A stretch of DNA of 64,000 bases, from the NCBI RefSeq assembly GCF_002086695.1, contig NZ_MVIH01000013.1, forward strand, positions 87,418-151,417. The letters are read 5' to 3'. The notes beneath the pieces are model-generated. The model did not search any database. It was not told where the DNA came from and was given only the letters and a program-made list of their open reading frames with translations. Source of the DNA: Mycolicibacterium rhodesiae (GTDB taxonomy: Bacteria; Actinomycetota; Actinomycetes; Mycobacteriales; Mycobacteriaceae). The position numbers and the translations under genes are program-made. This document shows positions 25,239-34,604 of this stretch, in pieces. The number at the start of each line of letters is the position of its first letter. The first letter of the stretch is position 1.

Positions 25239-25648
25239 GGCTTTTCCCGTTCCACCCGGGCCAGGTCATCGGGGCCGAACGCGTCGGGCAACAGCTCGGC
25301 CAGCCGGCGCGGCGCCTCCGCGTGATCGATGAGCAACTCGGGCCCACCGTGCTCGAGAAGCAACTGACGACATCGCCCGCAGGGCATCAGGGCGGCCCCG
25401 GTGGCGTCCACGACCGCCACGGCCCGCAATCGTCCGCCACCGGTGGAAACCAGTGCGCAGACCACCGCGCACTCGGCACAGAGACCTAGGCCATATGAGA
25501 CATTCTCCACATTGCAGCCGGTGACCACCCGACCGTCGTCGACCAGCGCCGCAGCCCCGACCGGGAACCCGGAATACGGCGCATAAGCGAGAGCAGACGC
25601 CGCAATTGCTTTGTCCCGCAGTGATTTCCATTGGATTTCAGTGGTCAC
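25235..25648 (-). CDS. cdd: Cytidine deaminase
   Basis: 137-residue tetrameric-type cytidine deaminase. The catalytic zinc site is formed by CAEC (the Glu is the proton shuttle) after NVENVSYGLGL and by PCGRC. It converts cytidine and deoxycytidine to uridine forms, feeding the downstream deoA product and upp. First gene of the cdd-deoA-add operon. GTG at 25648 gives the family N-terminus. The 183-base gap to divergent sdhC contains both promoters. Confidence 0.94.
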   Translation of the reverse strand: MTTEIQWKSLRDKAIAASALAYAPYSGFPVGAAALVDDGRVVTGCNVENVSYGLGLCAECAVVCALVSTGGGRLRAVAVVDATGAALMPCGRCRQLLLEHGGPELLIDHAEAPRRLAELLPDAFGPDDLARVEREKP

Positions 25649-25831
25649 GCGTCACCCACCACACCCGTACTGAATGCATTCACCAACCGCCTCGCCCTAC
25701 TCATCACCCACCGGCCACACCGGCCGAATAGGCCGGAAAGCCGCACCTCGTCCCTGCACCGTAATTCTTTTGGCCGCACAAACGGAGTTAGAGTCCAATC
25801 CATAACGCAACGATGGTGTTGGAGGCGCTGA

Positions 25832-26254
25832 ATGAGTACAGCGGCACCGGTCGTGCCGGCCCCACGCGACAAGTCGACGAGGCGACGGCGCACCCTTTAC
25901 CGCGGTGACCCGGGAATGTGGTCGTGGGTGCTGCACCGCATCACCGGCACCACGATCTTCTTCTTCCTCTTCGTCCACGTCCTGGACACCGCGCTGGTAC
26001 GGGTCAGCCCGCAGGCCTACAACGAGGTCGTCGAGACCTACAAGACCCCGATCATCGGCCTGATGGAGATCGGCCTGGTGGCCGCGCTGCTGTACCACGC
26101 GCTCAACGGTGTGCGGATCATCCTGATCGACTTCTGGTGGAAGGGTCCGCGCCATCAGCGGCAGATGCTGTGGGGTGTGGCCGCGGTCTGGCTGCTGGTG
26201 ATGGTGCCGTCGCTGGTGATCATCGGCATGCACATGGCGGAGCGGTTCCTGTGA
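25832..26254 (+). CDS. sdhC: Succinate dehydrogenase cytochrome b subunit
   Basis: 140-residue membrane anchor with three hydrophobic helices. The conserved RGDPGMWSWVLHRITGTTIFFFLFVHVLD segment holds the Ser/Arg quinone-site residues and the likely heme-ligand His, and YHALNGVRIILIDF forms a later helix. It anchors SdhAB to the membrane. ATG at 25832 follows a GGAGG ribosome site by 7 bases. A TAGAGT at 25789-25794 may be the operon -10. Its stop overlaps sdhD (GTGA). Rv3316 equivalent. Confidence 0.93.
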   Translation: MSTAAPVVPAPRDKSTRRRRTLYRGDPGMWSWVLHRITGTTIFFFLFVHVLDTALVRVSPQAYNEVVETYKTPIIGLMEIGLVAALLYHALNGVRIILIDFWWKGPRHQRQMLWGVAAVWLLVMVPSLVIIGMHMAERFL

Positions 26255-26712
26255 GCGCGCCCGAGAGCCGGCTGGGGCCGCCCGCCCCGATTCTGGAACG
26301 CAGCCACGACCGCCCGGCCGGGCTGGACAACCCGCGCACCCCACGCCGGCGGTCCGGCATGCCGAACTTCGAGAAGTACGCATGGCTGTTCATGCGGTTC
26401 TCCGGCGTCGTCCTGATCTTTCTGGCGCTTGGTCACCTGTTCATCGGGCTGATGTGGGACGGCGGCGTCTACCGGATCGACTTCAACTACGTTGCCCAGC
26501 GCTGGGCCTCGCCGTTCTGGCAGACCTGGGACCTGCTGCTGCTGTGGCTGGCTCAGCTGCACGGCGGCAACGGGATCCGCACGATCATCGGCGACTACGC
26601 CCGCAAGGACTCCACCAAGTTCTGGCTGAACTCGCTGCTGGTGATCTCGATGCTCATCACGTTGGTGGTGGGCACCTACGTCCTGCTCACCTTCAATCCC
26701 AACATCTCCTAG
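26251..26712 (+). CDS. sdhD: Succinate dehydrogenase hydrophobic membrane anchor subunit
   Basis: 153 residues with a ~40-residue soluble N-terminus and three membrane helices (around GVVLIFLALGHLFIGLMWDGG, TWDLLLLWLAQLHGGNGIRTI and LLVISMLITLVVGTYVLL). The first and second contain the His residues used for heme and quinone binding. GTG at 26251 is coupled to sdhC by GTGA overlap. sdhA follows after 18 bases. Rv3317 equivalent. Confidence 0.92.
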   Translation: MSAPESRLGPPAPILERSHDRPAGLDNPRTPRRRSGMPNFEKYAWLFMRFSGVVLIFLALGHLFIGLMWDGGVYRIDFNYVAQRWASPFWQTWDLLLLWLAQLHGGNGIRTIIGDYARKDSTKFWLNSLLVISMLITLVVGTYVLLTFNPNIS

Positions 26713-26730
26713 AAGCACTTCGAGGCGAAA

Positions 26731-28485
26731 ATGATTACCGAACACCGCTACGACGTGGTCATCGTCGGGGCAGGCGGGGCAGGCATGCGCGCCGCAGTCG
26801 AGGCCGGGCCCCGGGCGCGGACCGCGGTGCTGACCAAGCTGTACCCCACCCGATCGCACACCGGCGCGGCCCAGGGCGGCATGTGCGCGGCGCTGGCCAA
26901 TGTCGAAGAGGACAACTGGGAGTGGCACACCTTCGACACGGTCAAGGGCGGCGACTACCTCGCCGACCAGGACGCCGTCGAGATCATGTGCAAGGAAGCC
27001 ATCGACGCGGTGCTCGATCTCGAGAAGATGGGGATGCCGTTCAACCGCACCCCCGAGGGCCGCATCGATCAGCGCCGGTTCGGCGGGCACACCCGCGACC
27101 ACGGCAAGGCTCCGGTGCGCCGGGCCTGCTATGCCGCCGACCGCACCGGCCACATGATCCTGCAGACGCTGTACCAAAACTGCGTCAAGCATGACGTGGA
27201 GTTCTTCAACGAGTTCTACGCGCTCGACCTGGTGTTGACCGAAACCCCCGGCGGCCCGGTGGCCAGCGGTGTGGTGGCCTACGAATTGGCGACAGGCGAT
27301 ATTCATGTCTTCCACGCCAAGGCCATCGTGTTCGCCACCGGCGGTTCGGGCCGGATGTACAAGACCACCTCCAATGCGCACACGCTGACCGGCGACGGCT
27401 TGGGCATCGTCTTCCGCAAGGGACTTCCCTTGGAGGACATGGAGTTTCACCAGTTCCATCCGACCGGTCTGGCCGGCTTGGGGATCCTCATCTCCGAAGC
27501 CGTCCGCGGCGAGGGCGGCCGGCTGCTCAACGGCGAAGGCGAACGCTTCATGGAGCGCTACGCCCCCACCATCGTCGACCTGGCGCCCCGCGACATCGTC
27601 GCCCGCTCGATGGTGCTCGAGGTTCTGGAGGGCCGCGGCGCCGGACCGCACAAGGACTACGTCTACATCGACGTGCGCCACCTCGGCGCGGACGTACTGG
27701 AAGCCAAGCTGCCCGACATCACCGAGTTCGCCCGCACCTATCTCGGCGTGGACCCGGTCAAGGAACTGGTGCCGGTCTACCCCACCTGCCACTACGTGAT
27801 GGGCGGCATCCCGACCACGATCACCGGACAGGTGTTGCGGGACAACAACACCACGGTGCCCGGCCTCTACGCCGCGGGCGAATGCGCATGCGTGTCGGTG
27901 CACGGCGCGAATCGCCTCGGCACCAACTCGCTGCTGGACATCAACGTCTTCGGCCGTCGCGCCGGGATCTCGGCCGCGAACTACGCCCTCGGCCACGATT
28001 TCGTCGACATGCCCGAGCAACCGGCCGGCATGGTGGTGAACTGGGTGTCCGACATCCTCAGCGAGCACGGCAACGAGCGGGTGGCCGACATCCGCACCGC
28101 GCTGCAGCAGTCGATGGACAACAACGCCGCGGTGTTCCGCACCGAGGAAACCCTCAAGCAGGCACTCACCGACATCCACTCCCTCAAGGAGCGCTACGCC
28201 CGAATCAGCGTGCACGACAAGGGAAAGCGGTACAACAGCGACCTTCTCGAGGCCATCGAGCTGGGGTTCCTACTGGAGCTGGCCGAGGTCACGGTCGTCG
28301 GTGCGTTGAACCGCAAGGAATCCCGCGGCGGCCACGCCCGCGAGGACTACCCCAACCGCGACGACACCAACTACATGCGGCACACGATGGCGTACAAGGA
28401 AGGGTCGGATCTGCTCAGCGACATCCGGCTGGACTACAAGCCCGTCGTGCAGACCCGCTACGAGCCGATGGAGCGTAAGTACTGA
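26731..28485 (+). CDS. sdhA: Succinate dehydrogenase flavoprotein subunit
   Basis: 584 residues. Oxidises succinate to fumarate with covalently bound FAD. The Rossmann motif GAGGAGMRA is at residues 13-21. The FAD-linking His is H43 in RSHTGAAQGGM. Substrate-site elements include HQFHPTG, GEGGRLLNGEG and CHYVMGGIPT, and the C-terminal Arg-rich helical domain is intact. Overlaps sdhB by one base (TGATG). With sdhC, sdhD and sdhB it forms the Sdh2-type complex of the TCA cycle and respiratory chain. Confidence 0.96.
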   Translation: MITEHRYDVVIVGAGGAGMRAAVEAGPRARTAVLTKLYPTRSHTGAAQGGMCAALANVEEDNWEWHTFDTVKGGDYLADQDAVEIMCKEAIDAVLDLEKMGMPFNRTPEGRIDQRRFGGHTRDHGKAPVRRACYAADRTGHMILQTLYQNCVKHDVEFFNEFYALDLVLTETPGGPVASGVVAYELATGDIHVFHAKAIVFATGGSGRMYKTTSNAHTLTGDGLGIVFRKGLPLEDMEFHQFHPTGLAGLGILISEAVRGEGGRLLNGEGERFMERYAPTIVDLAPRDIVARSMVLEVLEGRGAGPHKDYVYIDVRHLGADVLEAKLPDITEFARTYLGVDPVKELVPVYPTCHYVMGGIPTTITGQVLRDNNTTVPGLYAAGECACVSVHGANRLGTNSLLDINVFGRRAGISAANYALGHDFVDMPEQPAGMVVNWVSDILSEHGNERVADIRTALQQSMDNNAAVFRTEETLKQALTDIHSLKERYARISVHDKGKRYNSDLLEAIELGFLLELAEVTVVGALNRKESRGGHAREDYPNRDDTNYMRHTMAYKEGSDLLSDIRLDYKPVVQTRYEPMERKY

Positions 28486-29255
28486 TGACGATCGCACCTG
28501 ACGTCAAAGAGCCCGCGCTGCCGCCGATTCCGGACGGCGCGGTGATGGTGACGCTCAAGATCGCGCGGTTCAACCCGGAAAATCCCGACAGTGCCGGCTA
28601 CCAGAGCTTCCGGGTGCCCTGCCTGCCGTCGGACCGGTTGTTGAATCTGCTGATCTACGTGAAGAGCTACCTGGACGGCACGCTGACGTTTCGCCGCTCC
28701 TGCGCCCACGGCGTCTGCGGGTCGGACGCGATGCGGATCAACGGTGTCAACCGGCTGGCGTGCAAGGTGCTGATGCGCGACCTGCTGCCCAAGAAGGACA
28801 AGCCGCTCACGATCACCATCGAACCGATCCGCGGCCTGGCCGTGGAAAAGGACCTGGTGGTCAACATGGAGCCGTTCTTCGACGCGTACCGCGCGGTCAA
28901 GCCCTACCTGATCACCTCGGGCAACGCCCCCACCCGGGAACGGATCCAGAGTCCGACCGACCGGGCCCGCTACGACGACACCACCAAGTGCATCCTGTGC
29001 GCCTGCTGCACCACCAGCTGCCCGGTGTACTGGAGCGAAGGGTCGTACTTCGGGCCCGCCGCGATCGTGAACGCGCACCGGTTCATCTTCGACAGCCGCG
29101 ACGAGGGCGCCGCCGAGCGCCTGGACATCCTCAACGACGTCGACGGGGTCTGGCGCTGCCGCACCACGTTCAATTGCACCGACGCCTGCCCGCGCGGTAT
29201 CGAGGTCACCAAGGCGATCCAGGAGGTCAAGCGCGCGCTGATGTTCGCGCGCTGA
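28485..29255 (+). CDS. sdhB: Succinate dehydrogenase iron-sulfur subunit
   Basis: 256 residues carrying the three Fe-S clusters that link FAD to quinone. The [2Fe-2S] ligands are C73, C78, D81 and C93; Asp at the third place is also found in other bacterial SdhB proteins. The [4Fe-4S]/[3Fe-4S] ligands are in CILCACCTTSCP, the later C in VWRCRTTFNCTDACPRGIEVTKAI and its partners. Last gene of sdhCDAB. Rv3319 equivalent. Confidence 0.95.
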   Translation: MTIAPDVKEPALPPIPDGAVMVTLKIARFNPENPDSAGYQSFRVPCLPSDRLLNLLIYVKSYLDGTLTFRRSCAHGVCGSDAMRINGVNRLACKVLMRDLLPKKDKPLTITIEPIRGLAVEKDLVVNMEPFFDAYRAVKPYLITSGNAPTRERIQSPTDRARYDDTTKCILCACCTTSCPVYWSEGSYFGPAAIVNAHRFIFDSRDEGAAERLDILNDVDGVWRCRTTFNCTDACPRGIEVTKAIQEVKRALMFAR

Positions 29256-29337
29256 TGCGTCCGTAACCAATTCGAGCCTTGCCTGCGGGGTCGCCGCGCG
29301 CGCAGAATGGCAGTTCGCTCCGAGTCGGGGGGGACTC

Positions 29338-31430
29338 ATGCCATCGGCGATCGGGTGGGGCCGCACTGGCGGCTTGGCAGTGGCCGTGGGTGCCTGCCTG
29401 GCCCTGAGCTGCCCCGCCGTCGCCGGTGCTGATTCGCCCGATTCGAGCCATTCGAACAGCTCGTCGCACAGCGTCGGCCACGCCAAACCCAAAAGCGGTG
29501 TCGCCTCGCCGGCCCGCGCAGCTGCCAAACCACGCAGCACCGTCAGGACCGCGCCCGCGGTGGCCGCACGGAAACCGAACCCCGTCGAATCGGTGGTCTC
29601 GGCGGTCCTAGGCGCGCTGACGTTCGCGCGCCGCGAGTTCGAGCACACGCTGTTCAACAAGGCGCCGACGATCGACTACGACCAGACCAACAACAGCCTC
29701 ACCGCGGGCAATGCCATCACCGGCAACATCGGCGCGACGGATCCCGAGGGCGACCCACTGGCATACAAGATCAAGCAGCAGCCGACGTCGGGGACGGTGA
29801 CCATCGACGGTCACGGCACGTTCGTCTACACGCCCGGCGCGCCGATGCAGCCCGGGGACACCGCGCAGTTCGTCGTCGCCGTCATCGATCGCGGAACGGG
29901 CCTGCACGGCTTGGCTTCGCTGTTCTCCCCGAAGACCGCCGGCACCACCACCGCGACCATCACGGTGGCGGCGATCGGTCCCCAGCCGCCCCGGCTGAGC
30001 ATCTCCGATGCCACCGCAACCGAACCCACCGGCACGCGCGTCGGTGCCGGCTTCTGGCACACCAGCGGTAACCAAATCCTGGACGCCGCAGGCAATCCGG
30101 TGCAGATCGCCGGCGTCAACTGGTACGGCTTCGAAGGCTACAACGGTGTCCCGGACGGACTGTGGACACGCAACTACAAAGACATGATGGACCAGATGGT
30201 CAGCGAGGGTTTCAATACCATCCGGCTGCCCTACTCCCAGGACGTCCTGCATGGCCAGATTCCGGGCGACAGCATCGATTTCAACATCAACCCCGATCTG
30301 CAAGGCCTGACGTCGATCCAGGTGATGGACAAGGTCATCGACTACGCGGGCGAGATCGGCCTCAAAATCATTCTCGACCATCATCGCAACGACGCGGGCA
30401 TCAGCACCACGGCCAACGGCCTCTGGTACGACGACAAATACAGCGAGACGGACTGGGTCAACGACTGGGTGACGCTGGTTGCGCGCTACGCCGGGAACCC
30501 GACCGTGATCGGCGTCGACCTGCACAACGAACCGTACAACTGCACGTGGGGCGGCGGCGGCGCGGACGACTGGGCCCGCGCCGCCGAACGAGCAGGCAAC
30601 GCGATCCTCGCCGTCAACCCCGACCTGTTGATCATGGTCGAGGGCATCGGCGTTTACCACGACCAATTCTATTGGTGGGGCGGCAATCTGATGGGCGTCC
30701 GGGATCGTCCGATCGTGCTGAACGTACCCAACCGCGTGGTCTACTCGCCGCACGATTACCCGAACTCGCTGTTTCCCCAGACCTGGTTCACCGGTGACGA
30801 TTTCGGCGCCGGGCTGCCGGACGTCTTCACCAACGCTGGGGCTACATCTACCAAGACAACATCGCGCCGATCTATCTCGGCGAGTTCGGTACCGGCCTGA
30901 CCGACCAGAAGGACATCATCTGGTTTGAGGCCCTTACCTCCTACCTGTCCGGCGATTTCGACAACAACGGAACCATCGACATCCCGGCCGGCGACGAGCC
31001 CATCAGCTGGACGTACTGGGCGTGGAATGCCAGCTTCGTGGACAACGGCGGCATCCTGACCGACGACTGGACAACGGTCGATCCGAACAAGTTGACCTAC
31101 CTCAAGCCCATCCAGTTCGCCTTCAACGACCGCACAGGCACTTCGGTGGCCACGTTCACCGTGACGCTGAGCGCTGCATCGGACCAGACCGTCACCGTGC
31201 ACTACACCACCTCGGGCGGCTCGGCCATCGCGGGCAGCGACTTCGTCGGCGCTGCCGGAACGGTGACGTTCCTACCCGGTGAGACGAGCAAAACCGTTGC
31301 GGTGACGGTGCTCGGCGATTCAGCGGCAGAGAACACCGAGACGTTCACAGTCGTGCTGTCCGGTCCGGCCAATGCCACGGTGACTGATGCCACCGGAGTC
31401 GGCACGATCGTGGATCACACCATGGTCTAA
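29338..31430 (+). pseudogene. Secreted glycoside hydrolase family 5 (cellulase-like), frameshifted
   Basis: The ATG at 29338 (after GGGGGGAC) opens a signal peptide (~28 residues), a Ser/Pro/Ala linker, a cadherin/VCBS-like beta domain (residues ~115-215) and a GH5 barrel with acid/base Glu398 in LHNEP. This frame ends at 30900 after a jump into an unrelated tail. The homologous continuation (WGYIYQDNIAPIYLGEFGTG) is in the frame one base earlier from 30837 and runs to 31430. It carries the nucleophile Glu (codon 30882-30884) and a C-terminal Calx-beta domain. One base seems lost near 30831-30837. The truncated product has no nucleophile. A true mutation, phase variant or assembly error are all possible. 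Confidence 0.82.
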
Positions 31431-33001
31431 CCGACCACCCGGTAGCTGGTCGACCTGGCGGCCCGCTGCCACAACACACCGTCGCCGGCGGTCACCCCCG
31501 CGGCGCTCAGTTCCCGCTTGAGGATCTTGTTGGTCGCAGTCTGCGGCAGGTCGTCGTTGATGCGGACGAAGCTCGGCCACGCCTTCGGCGACAGATCGGG
31601 CTGGGCGGCCAGGAACTCCTCGAGCTGCGCGGGCGTCAGTGACTCACCGTGGCGCAGAACAATTGCCGCCATCACCTGATCGCCCACCCGCTCGTCGGGC
31701 ACGGCGTACACCGCGACCTGGTTGAGCTGCGGCAGGCGCAGCATGATCCGTTCGATCGGTGCGGCGGCCATGTTCTCTCCGTCGACCCGCATCCAGTCCG
31801 AGGTCCGGCCTGCGAGATAGATCCAGCCGCCGGCGTCGCGGTAGGCCAGGTCACCGGTCCAGTACATGCCGTGCCGCAGGCGCTCGGAGGTGGCCGCCGG
31901 GTCGTTGTAGTAGCCGGTGAACGGTCCGGACCCGGTGGTGTTGACCAACTCCCCCACCGCGTCGTCGGCATTGAGCAGAGCACCGTTGTCGTCGAAAACT
32001 GCGGTGGCACACTCGGTCACGGTATCGGGATCATAGATCGACACCCCGCCCCAGCCCTTGCCGATCGAGCCGGGTGGGGTACCGTCCTCGCGGACCACGA
32101 CGACCGCGAACTCGCTGGAGCCGAATCCGTCGATGATGCGGCAGCCGAAACGCCGTGAGAATTCCGCGATATCGCGTTCGGTGGCCTCGTTGCCGTACAT
32201 GATGCGCAGCGGGTTGTCGGCGTCGTCGGGACGCTCGGGGGTGGCCAGCACCAGCGCCAGCGGCTTACCGACGTAATTCATGAAAGTCACGCCGTAGCGG
32301 CGTAGGTCCGGCAGCAACCGTGACACGGAGAACTTCACCGGCACCATCGCCGCTCCGGCGGTGACCGCCACCGAGAAGCCGACGGCCACCCCGTTGGAGT
32401 GGAACAGCGGCATCGCGAGGTAGCACACGTCATCGGCGGTGATGTCCATCTGAGCCACCAGGCTCAGACCGCACATCACGCTCATCGTGTGGACGAAGGG
32501 CACCGCCTTGGGGTTGCCGCTGGTACCGGAGGTGAAGATCATCATGAACGGGTCCGTGCCGGTGACCTCTTGCGGCACAAGAGGTTTCGCATTCATGACG
32601 GCATCGGCGTAGCGCCGGCCCGCGACGTTCAGCACCGTGACGCCGGTGAGGTCCAGCCCGTCGATCAACGCGGCATGATCGTCATCGACCAATAGCAGCT
32701 GGCAATCCGAGCGCGTGATGTCCGACACCAGGCCCGCACCACGGCGGGTGGTGTTGATACCGCACAGCACGTAGCCGCCGAGCGCCGCGGCGGCCATCGA
32801 CCGCACATAGGCCGGCGAATTCGTCATCAGCGCACCGACATGCATGGGCCGTGCCGGATCAAGCAGGGCCAACATGGCGGAGGCCTCGGCCGCGGCGTCG
32901 GCCAGGTATTGACGCCACGTCCAGGTGCGCTCGGGTGAGATCACCGCGACGGAATCGTCATCGGTGCGGGTGCGCAACAGCTTCTGGACGGTATCGATCA
33001 T
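31427..33001 (-). CDS. fadD: FadD1/FadD17-type acyl-CoA synthetase
   Basis: 524-residue AMP-forming acyl-CoA ligase. The ATP-binding P-loop is IFTSGTSGNPKAV, motif A5 reads IDGFGSSE, and the hinge and A8 region is GDLAYRDAGGWIYLAGRTSDWMRVDGEN, with the adenylation lysine region TNKILKREL at the end. It is closest in memory to FadD1 (Rv1750c) and FadD17 (Rv3506), the latter linked to steroid side-chain activation. Last gene of a seven-gene coupled operon; its ATG overlaps the DUF35 gene stop (ATGA). It would activate the carboxylic substrate that the rest of the operon shortens. Confidence 0.9.
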   Translation of the reverse strand: MIDTVQKLLRTRTDDDSVAVISPERTWTWRQYLADAAAEASAMLALLDPARPMHVGALMTNSPAYVRSMAAAALGGYVLCGINTTRRGAGLVSDITRSDCQLLLVDDDHAALIDGLDLTGVTVLNVAGRRYADAVMNAKPLVPQEVTGTDPFMMIFTSGTSGNPKAVPFVHTMSVMCGLSLVAQMDITADDVCYLAMPLFHSNGVAVGFSVAVTAGAAMVPVKFSVSRLLPDLRRYGVTFMNYVGKPLALVLATPERPDDADNPLRIMYGNEATERDIAEFSRRFGCRIIDGFGSSEFAVVVVREDGTPPGSIGKGWGGVSIYDPDTVTECATAVFDDNGALLNADDAVGELVNTTGSGPFTGYYNDPAATSERLRHGMYWTGDLAYRDAGGWIYLAGRTSDWMRVDGENMAAAPIERIMLRLPQLNQVAVYAVPDERVGDQVMAAIVLRHGESLTPAQLEEFLAAQPDLSPKAWPSFVRINDDLPQTATNKILKRELSAAGVTAGDGVLWQRAARSTSYRVVG

Positions 33002-33405
33002 GTGGGTCGATAACGCAGCAGGGTCATTCCGGTGCCGGGGAGGTCGTAGAATACCGGGGCGACGCGCATCCCGATCCGGACGTTCTCGGGGTCGACATCC
33101 ACCAACTCGGTGGAGAACCGCGGCCCGACGTCCCACTGCACGACCGCGGGAAGCTGCGGCAGCGCATCAGCCCACGGCGGACCGGTCGGTCGGCGAGCGA
33201 CCGTGTACGTGTACAGCGTTGCGGCACCGTCGATCTCGCGCCACTGGAGATCGTCGGCCAGGGTTCCCGGTGCCAGCGTGCGCGGATAGAACACGTAGCG
33301 GCCTGCCGAGGGTGAATACTGCACCAGGATCCGGTGCTGGGCCAGTGCATCCCAGAACGGTTGCGACACCGGCGTGGGTTCGGGAACGGGCATCGGCTCG
33401 GCCAT
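32998..33405 (-). CDS. DUF35 OB-fold protein, cysteine-free
   Basis: 135 residues of the DUF35 (rubredoxin-like zinc ribbon plus OB-fold) family that accompanies thiolase-like lipid transfer proteins. N-terminal helix PFWDALAQHRILVQY, then the place where the zinc ribbon normally has two CxxC pairs reads SPSAGRYVFYPRTLAP, with no cysteine anywhere in the protein. The OB-fold part (LYTYTVARRP..ELVDVDPENVRIGMRVAPVFYD) is intact. In ChsH2 of the cholesterol igr operon a DUF35 domain is fused to a MaoC domain and binds the Ltp2 aldolase; here it is a separate gene between the thiolase-like gene and fadD, overlapping both. Confidence 0.83.
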   Translation of the reverse strand: MAEPMPVPEPTPVSQPFWDALAQHRILVQYSPSAGRYVFYPRTLAPGTLADDLQWREIDGAATLYTYTVARRPTGPPWADALPQLPAVVQWDVGPRFSTELVDVDPENVRIGMRVAPVFYDLPGTGMTLLRYRPT

Positions 33406-34604
33406 CAGTCGCCTCCCAACACCAATGCCACCTGCTCGCTCATGATTCCACCGGTCCCGGCGACGAACGCGGTATTGGCGTCGGGTACCTGCGCCGCCGC
33501 CGAGCGGCCCATCAACTGGCGGGCGGCGTCGACCACATGGTGCATCCCCCCGGACATCCCGGCCTGGCCATAGGACAGCTGGCCGCCTGCGGTGTTGAGT
33601 GGGAAGTCGCCGCGGAAGGTGAGGTCGCGGTCCTTGATCCAGCTCATGCCGTGGCCCTTCGGACAGAATCCGGCGTCTTCCAGAGTCATCAGCACCGTGA
33701 TCGTGTAGCAGTCGTAGACCGACGCGATGTCAACGTCGGCGGGTGTGAGCCCGGCCATCGCGAACGCCCGCTCGGCTGAGCGGGCGATGGGCGTGACCAT
33801 CGGATCATGGGCGTATGTCGTGGTCTTGAAGGCGATGTGCTCACCGAAACCCTTGACCCACACCGGACGATGACGACTCTTGCGGGCAACGTCGGAATTG
33901 GCGATCAACACCCCGGTACCGCCGTGGACGGGCATGACGATCTCCAGCATGCGGATCGGGTCGGCGATCATCGGGCTGGCGAGCACATCCGCCTCGGTGA
34001 GCGGCTTGCCGTGGAACACCGCGCCGGGATGCGCACAGGCGTTGGTGCGCTGGTCCACCACGATCTTGGCCAGCGCCGATGGGTCGTAACCGTACTGCGC
34101 CCCGTAGCGTTGGGCGATCTGGGCGAACGGGGCGTTCTGCCCGACGTTGCCGTACGGGATCTCGTATTCGGCCTGCGGCGATCCGTAGTTGTTGCTCGAC
34201 GCCCCGTACCAGCTCGGCGCGACCGGCTCACGCCGAGCCGATCGGGGCAGGGCACGGGACCCGGGCAGCACGGCCAGCACCGCGTCGCACAACCCGAGCT
34301 CGACGGCGACCGCCGCACGCCACACCATCGCGGCCGACGTTGCACCGCCGAGGTCTACCCGCTCACCGAAATCGATGGGCAACCCCAGGTATTCACTCAA
34401 GGTCGCCGGCACGAACATGTCCGATTCGGCCAGGCCGTGCGAGATCAGCCCGTTGACCACGCTCGCGTCCAGCCCGGCGTCGTCCAGCACGAGCTTCGTC
34501 AGCGCCGCGTACTGGTCAAGGGTGAACGATCCGGGGCCGGTCGGCTTGCGTTCGGCGGGCAGCTCGGCGATCCCGACGATCGCCGCCTCACCGGCCAGCT
34601 TCAT
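33405..34604 (-). CDS. Thiolase-fold lipid-transfer protein / acyl-CoA aldolase-like (Ltp)
   Basis: 399 residues of the SCP-x thiolase-like (Ltp) family. The loop that holds the nucleophilic Cys in real thiolases reads DLGGATSAAMVW, and the C-terminal catalytic Cys region is GMSGGMHH, so a classical Claisen thiolysis is unlikely. Tyrosine-rich VYDCYTITVLMTLED and NTAGGQLSYGQ segments resemble the retro-aldolase Ltp2. Expected role: retro-aldol cleavage of a beta-hydroxyacyl-CoA side chain. The ATG at 34604 overlaps the MaoC stop (TGATG); two in-frame TTG codons just upstream are less likely starts. Confidence 0.87.
   Translation of the reverse strand: MKLAGEAAIVGIAELPAERKPTGPGSFTLDQYAALTKLVLDDAGLDASVVNGLISHGLAESDMFVPATLSEYLGLPIDFGERVDLGGATSAAMVWRAAVAVELGLCDAVLAVLPGSRALPRSARREPVAPSWYGASSNNYGSPQAEYEIPYGNVGQNAPFAQIAQRYGAQYGYDPSALAKIVVDQRTNACAHPGAVFHGKPLTEADVLASPMIADPIRMLEIVMPVHGGTGVLIANSDVARKSRHRPVWVKGFGEHIAFKTTTYAHDPMVTPIARSAERAFAMAGLTPADVDIASVYDCYTITVLMTLEDAGFCPKGHGMSWIKDRDLTFRGDFPLNTAGGQLSYGQAGMSGGMHHVVDAARQLMGRSAAAQVPDANTAFVAGTGGIMSEQVALVLGGD

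Noticed and set aside
28700..28770. SdhB with Asp81 in place of a cluster cysteine as a defect
   Set aside because: Asp at this position is known in other functional bacterial SdhB proteins, and all other ligands are present.
30825..30845. Programmed -1 frameshift to make full-length GH5
   Set aside because: No slippery heptamer or downstream hairpin is visible at the point where the frames switch; a one-base loss is simpler.
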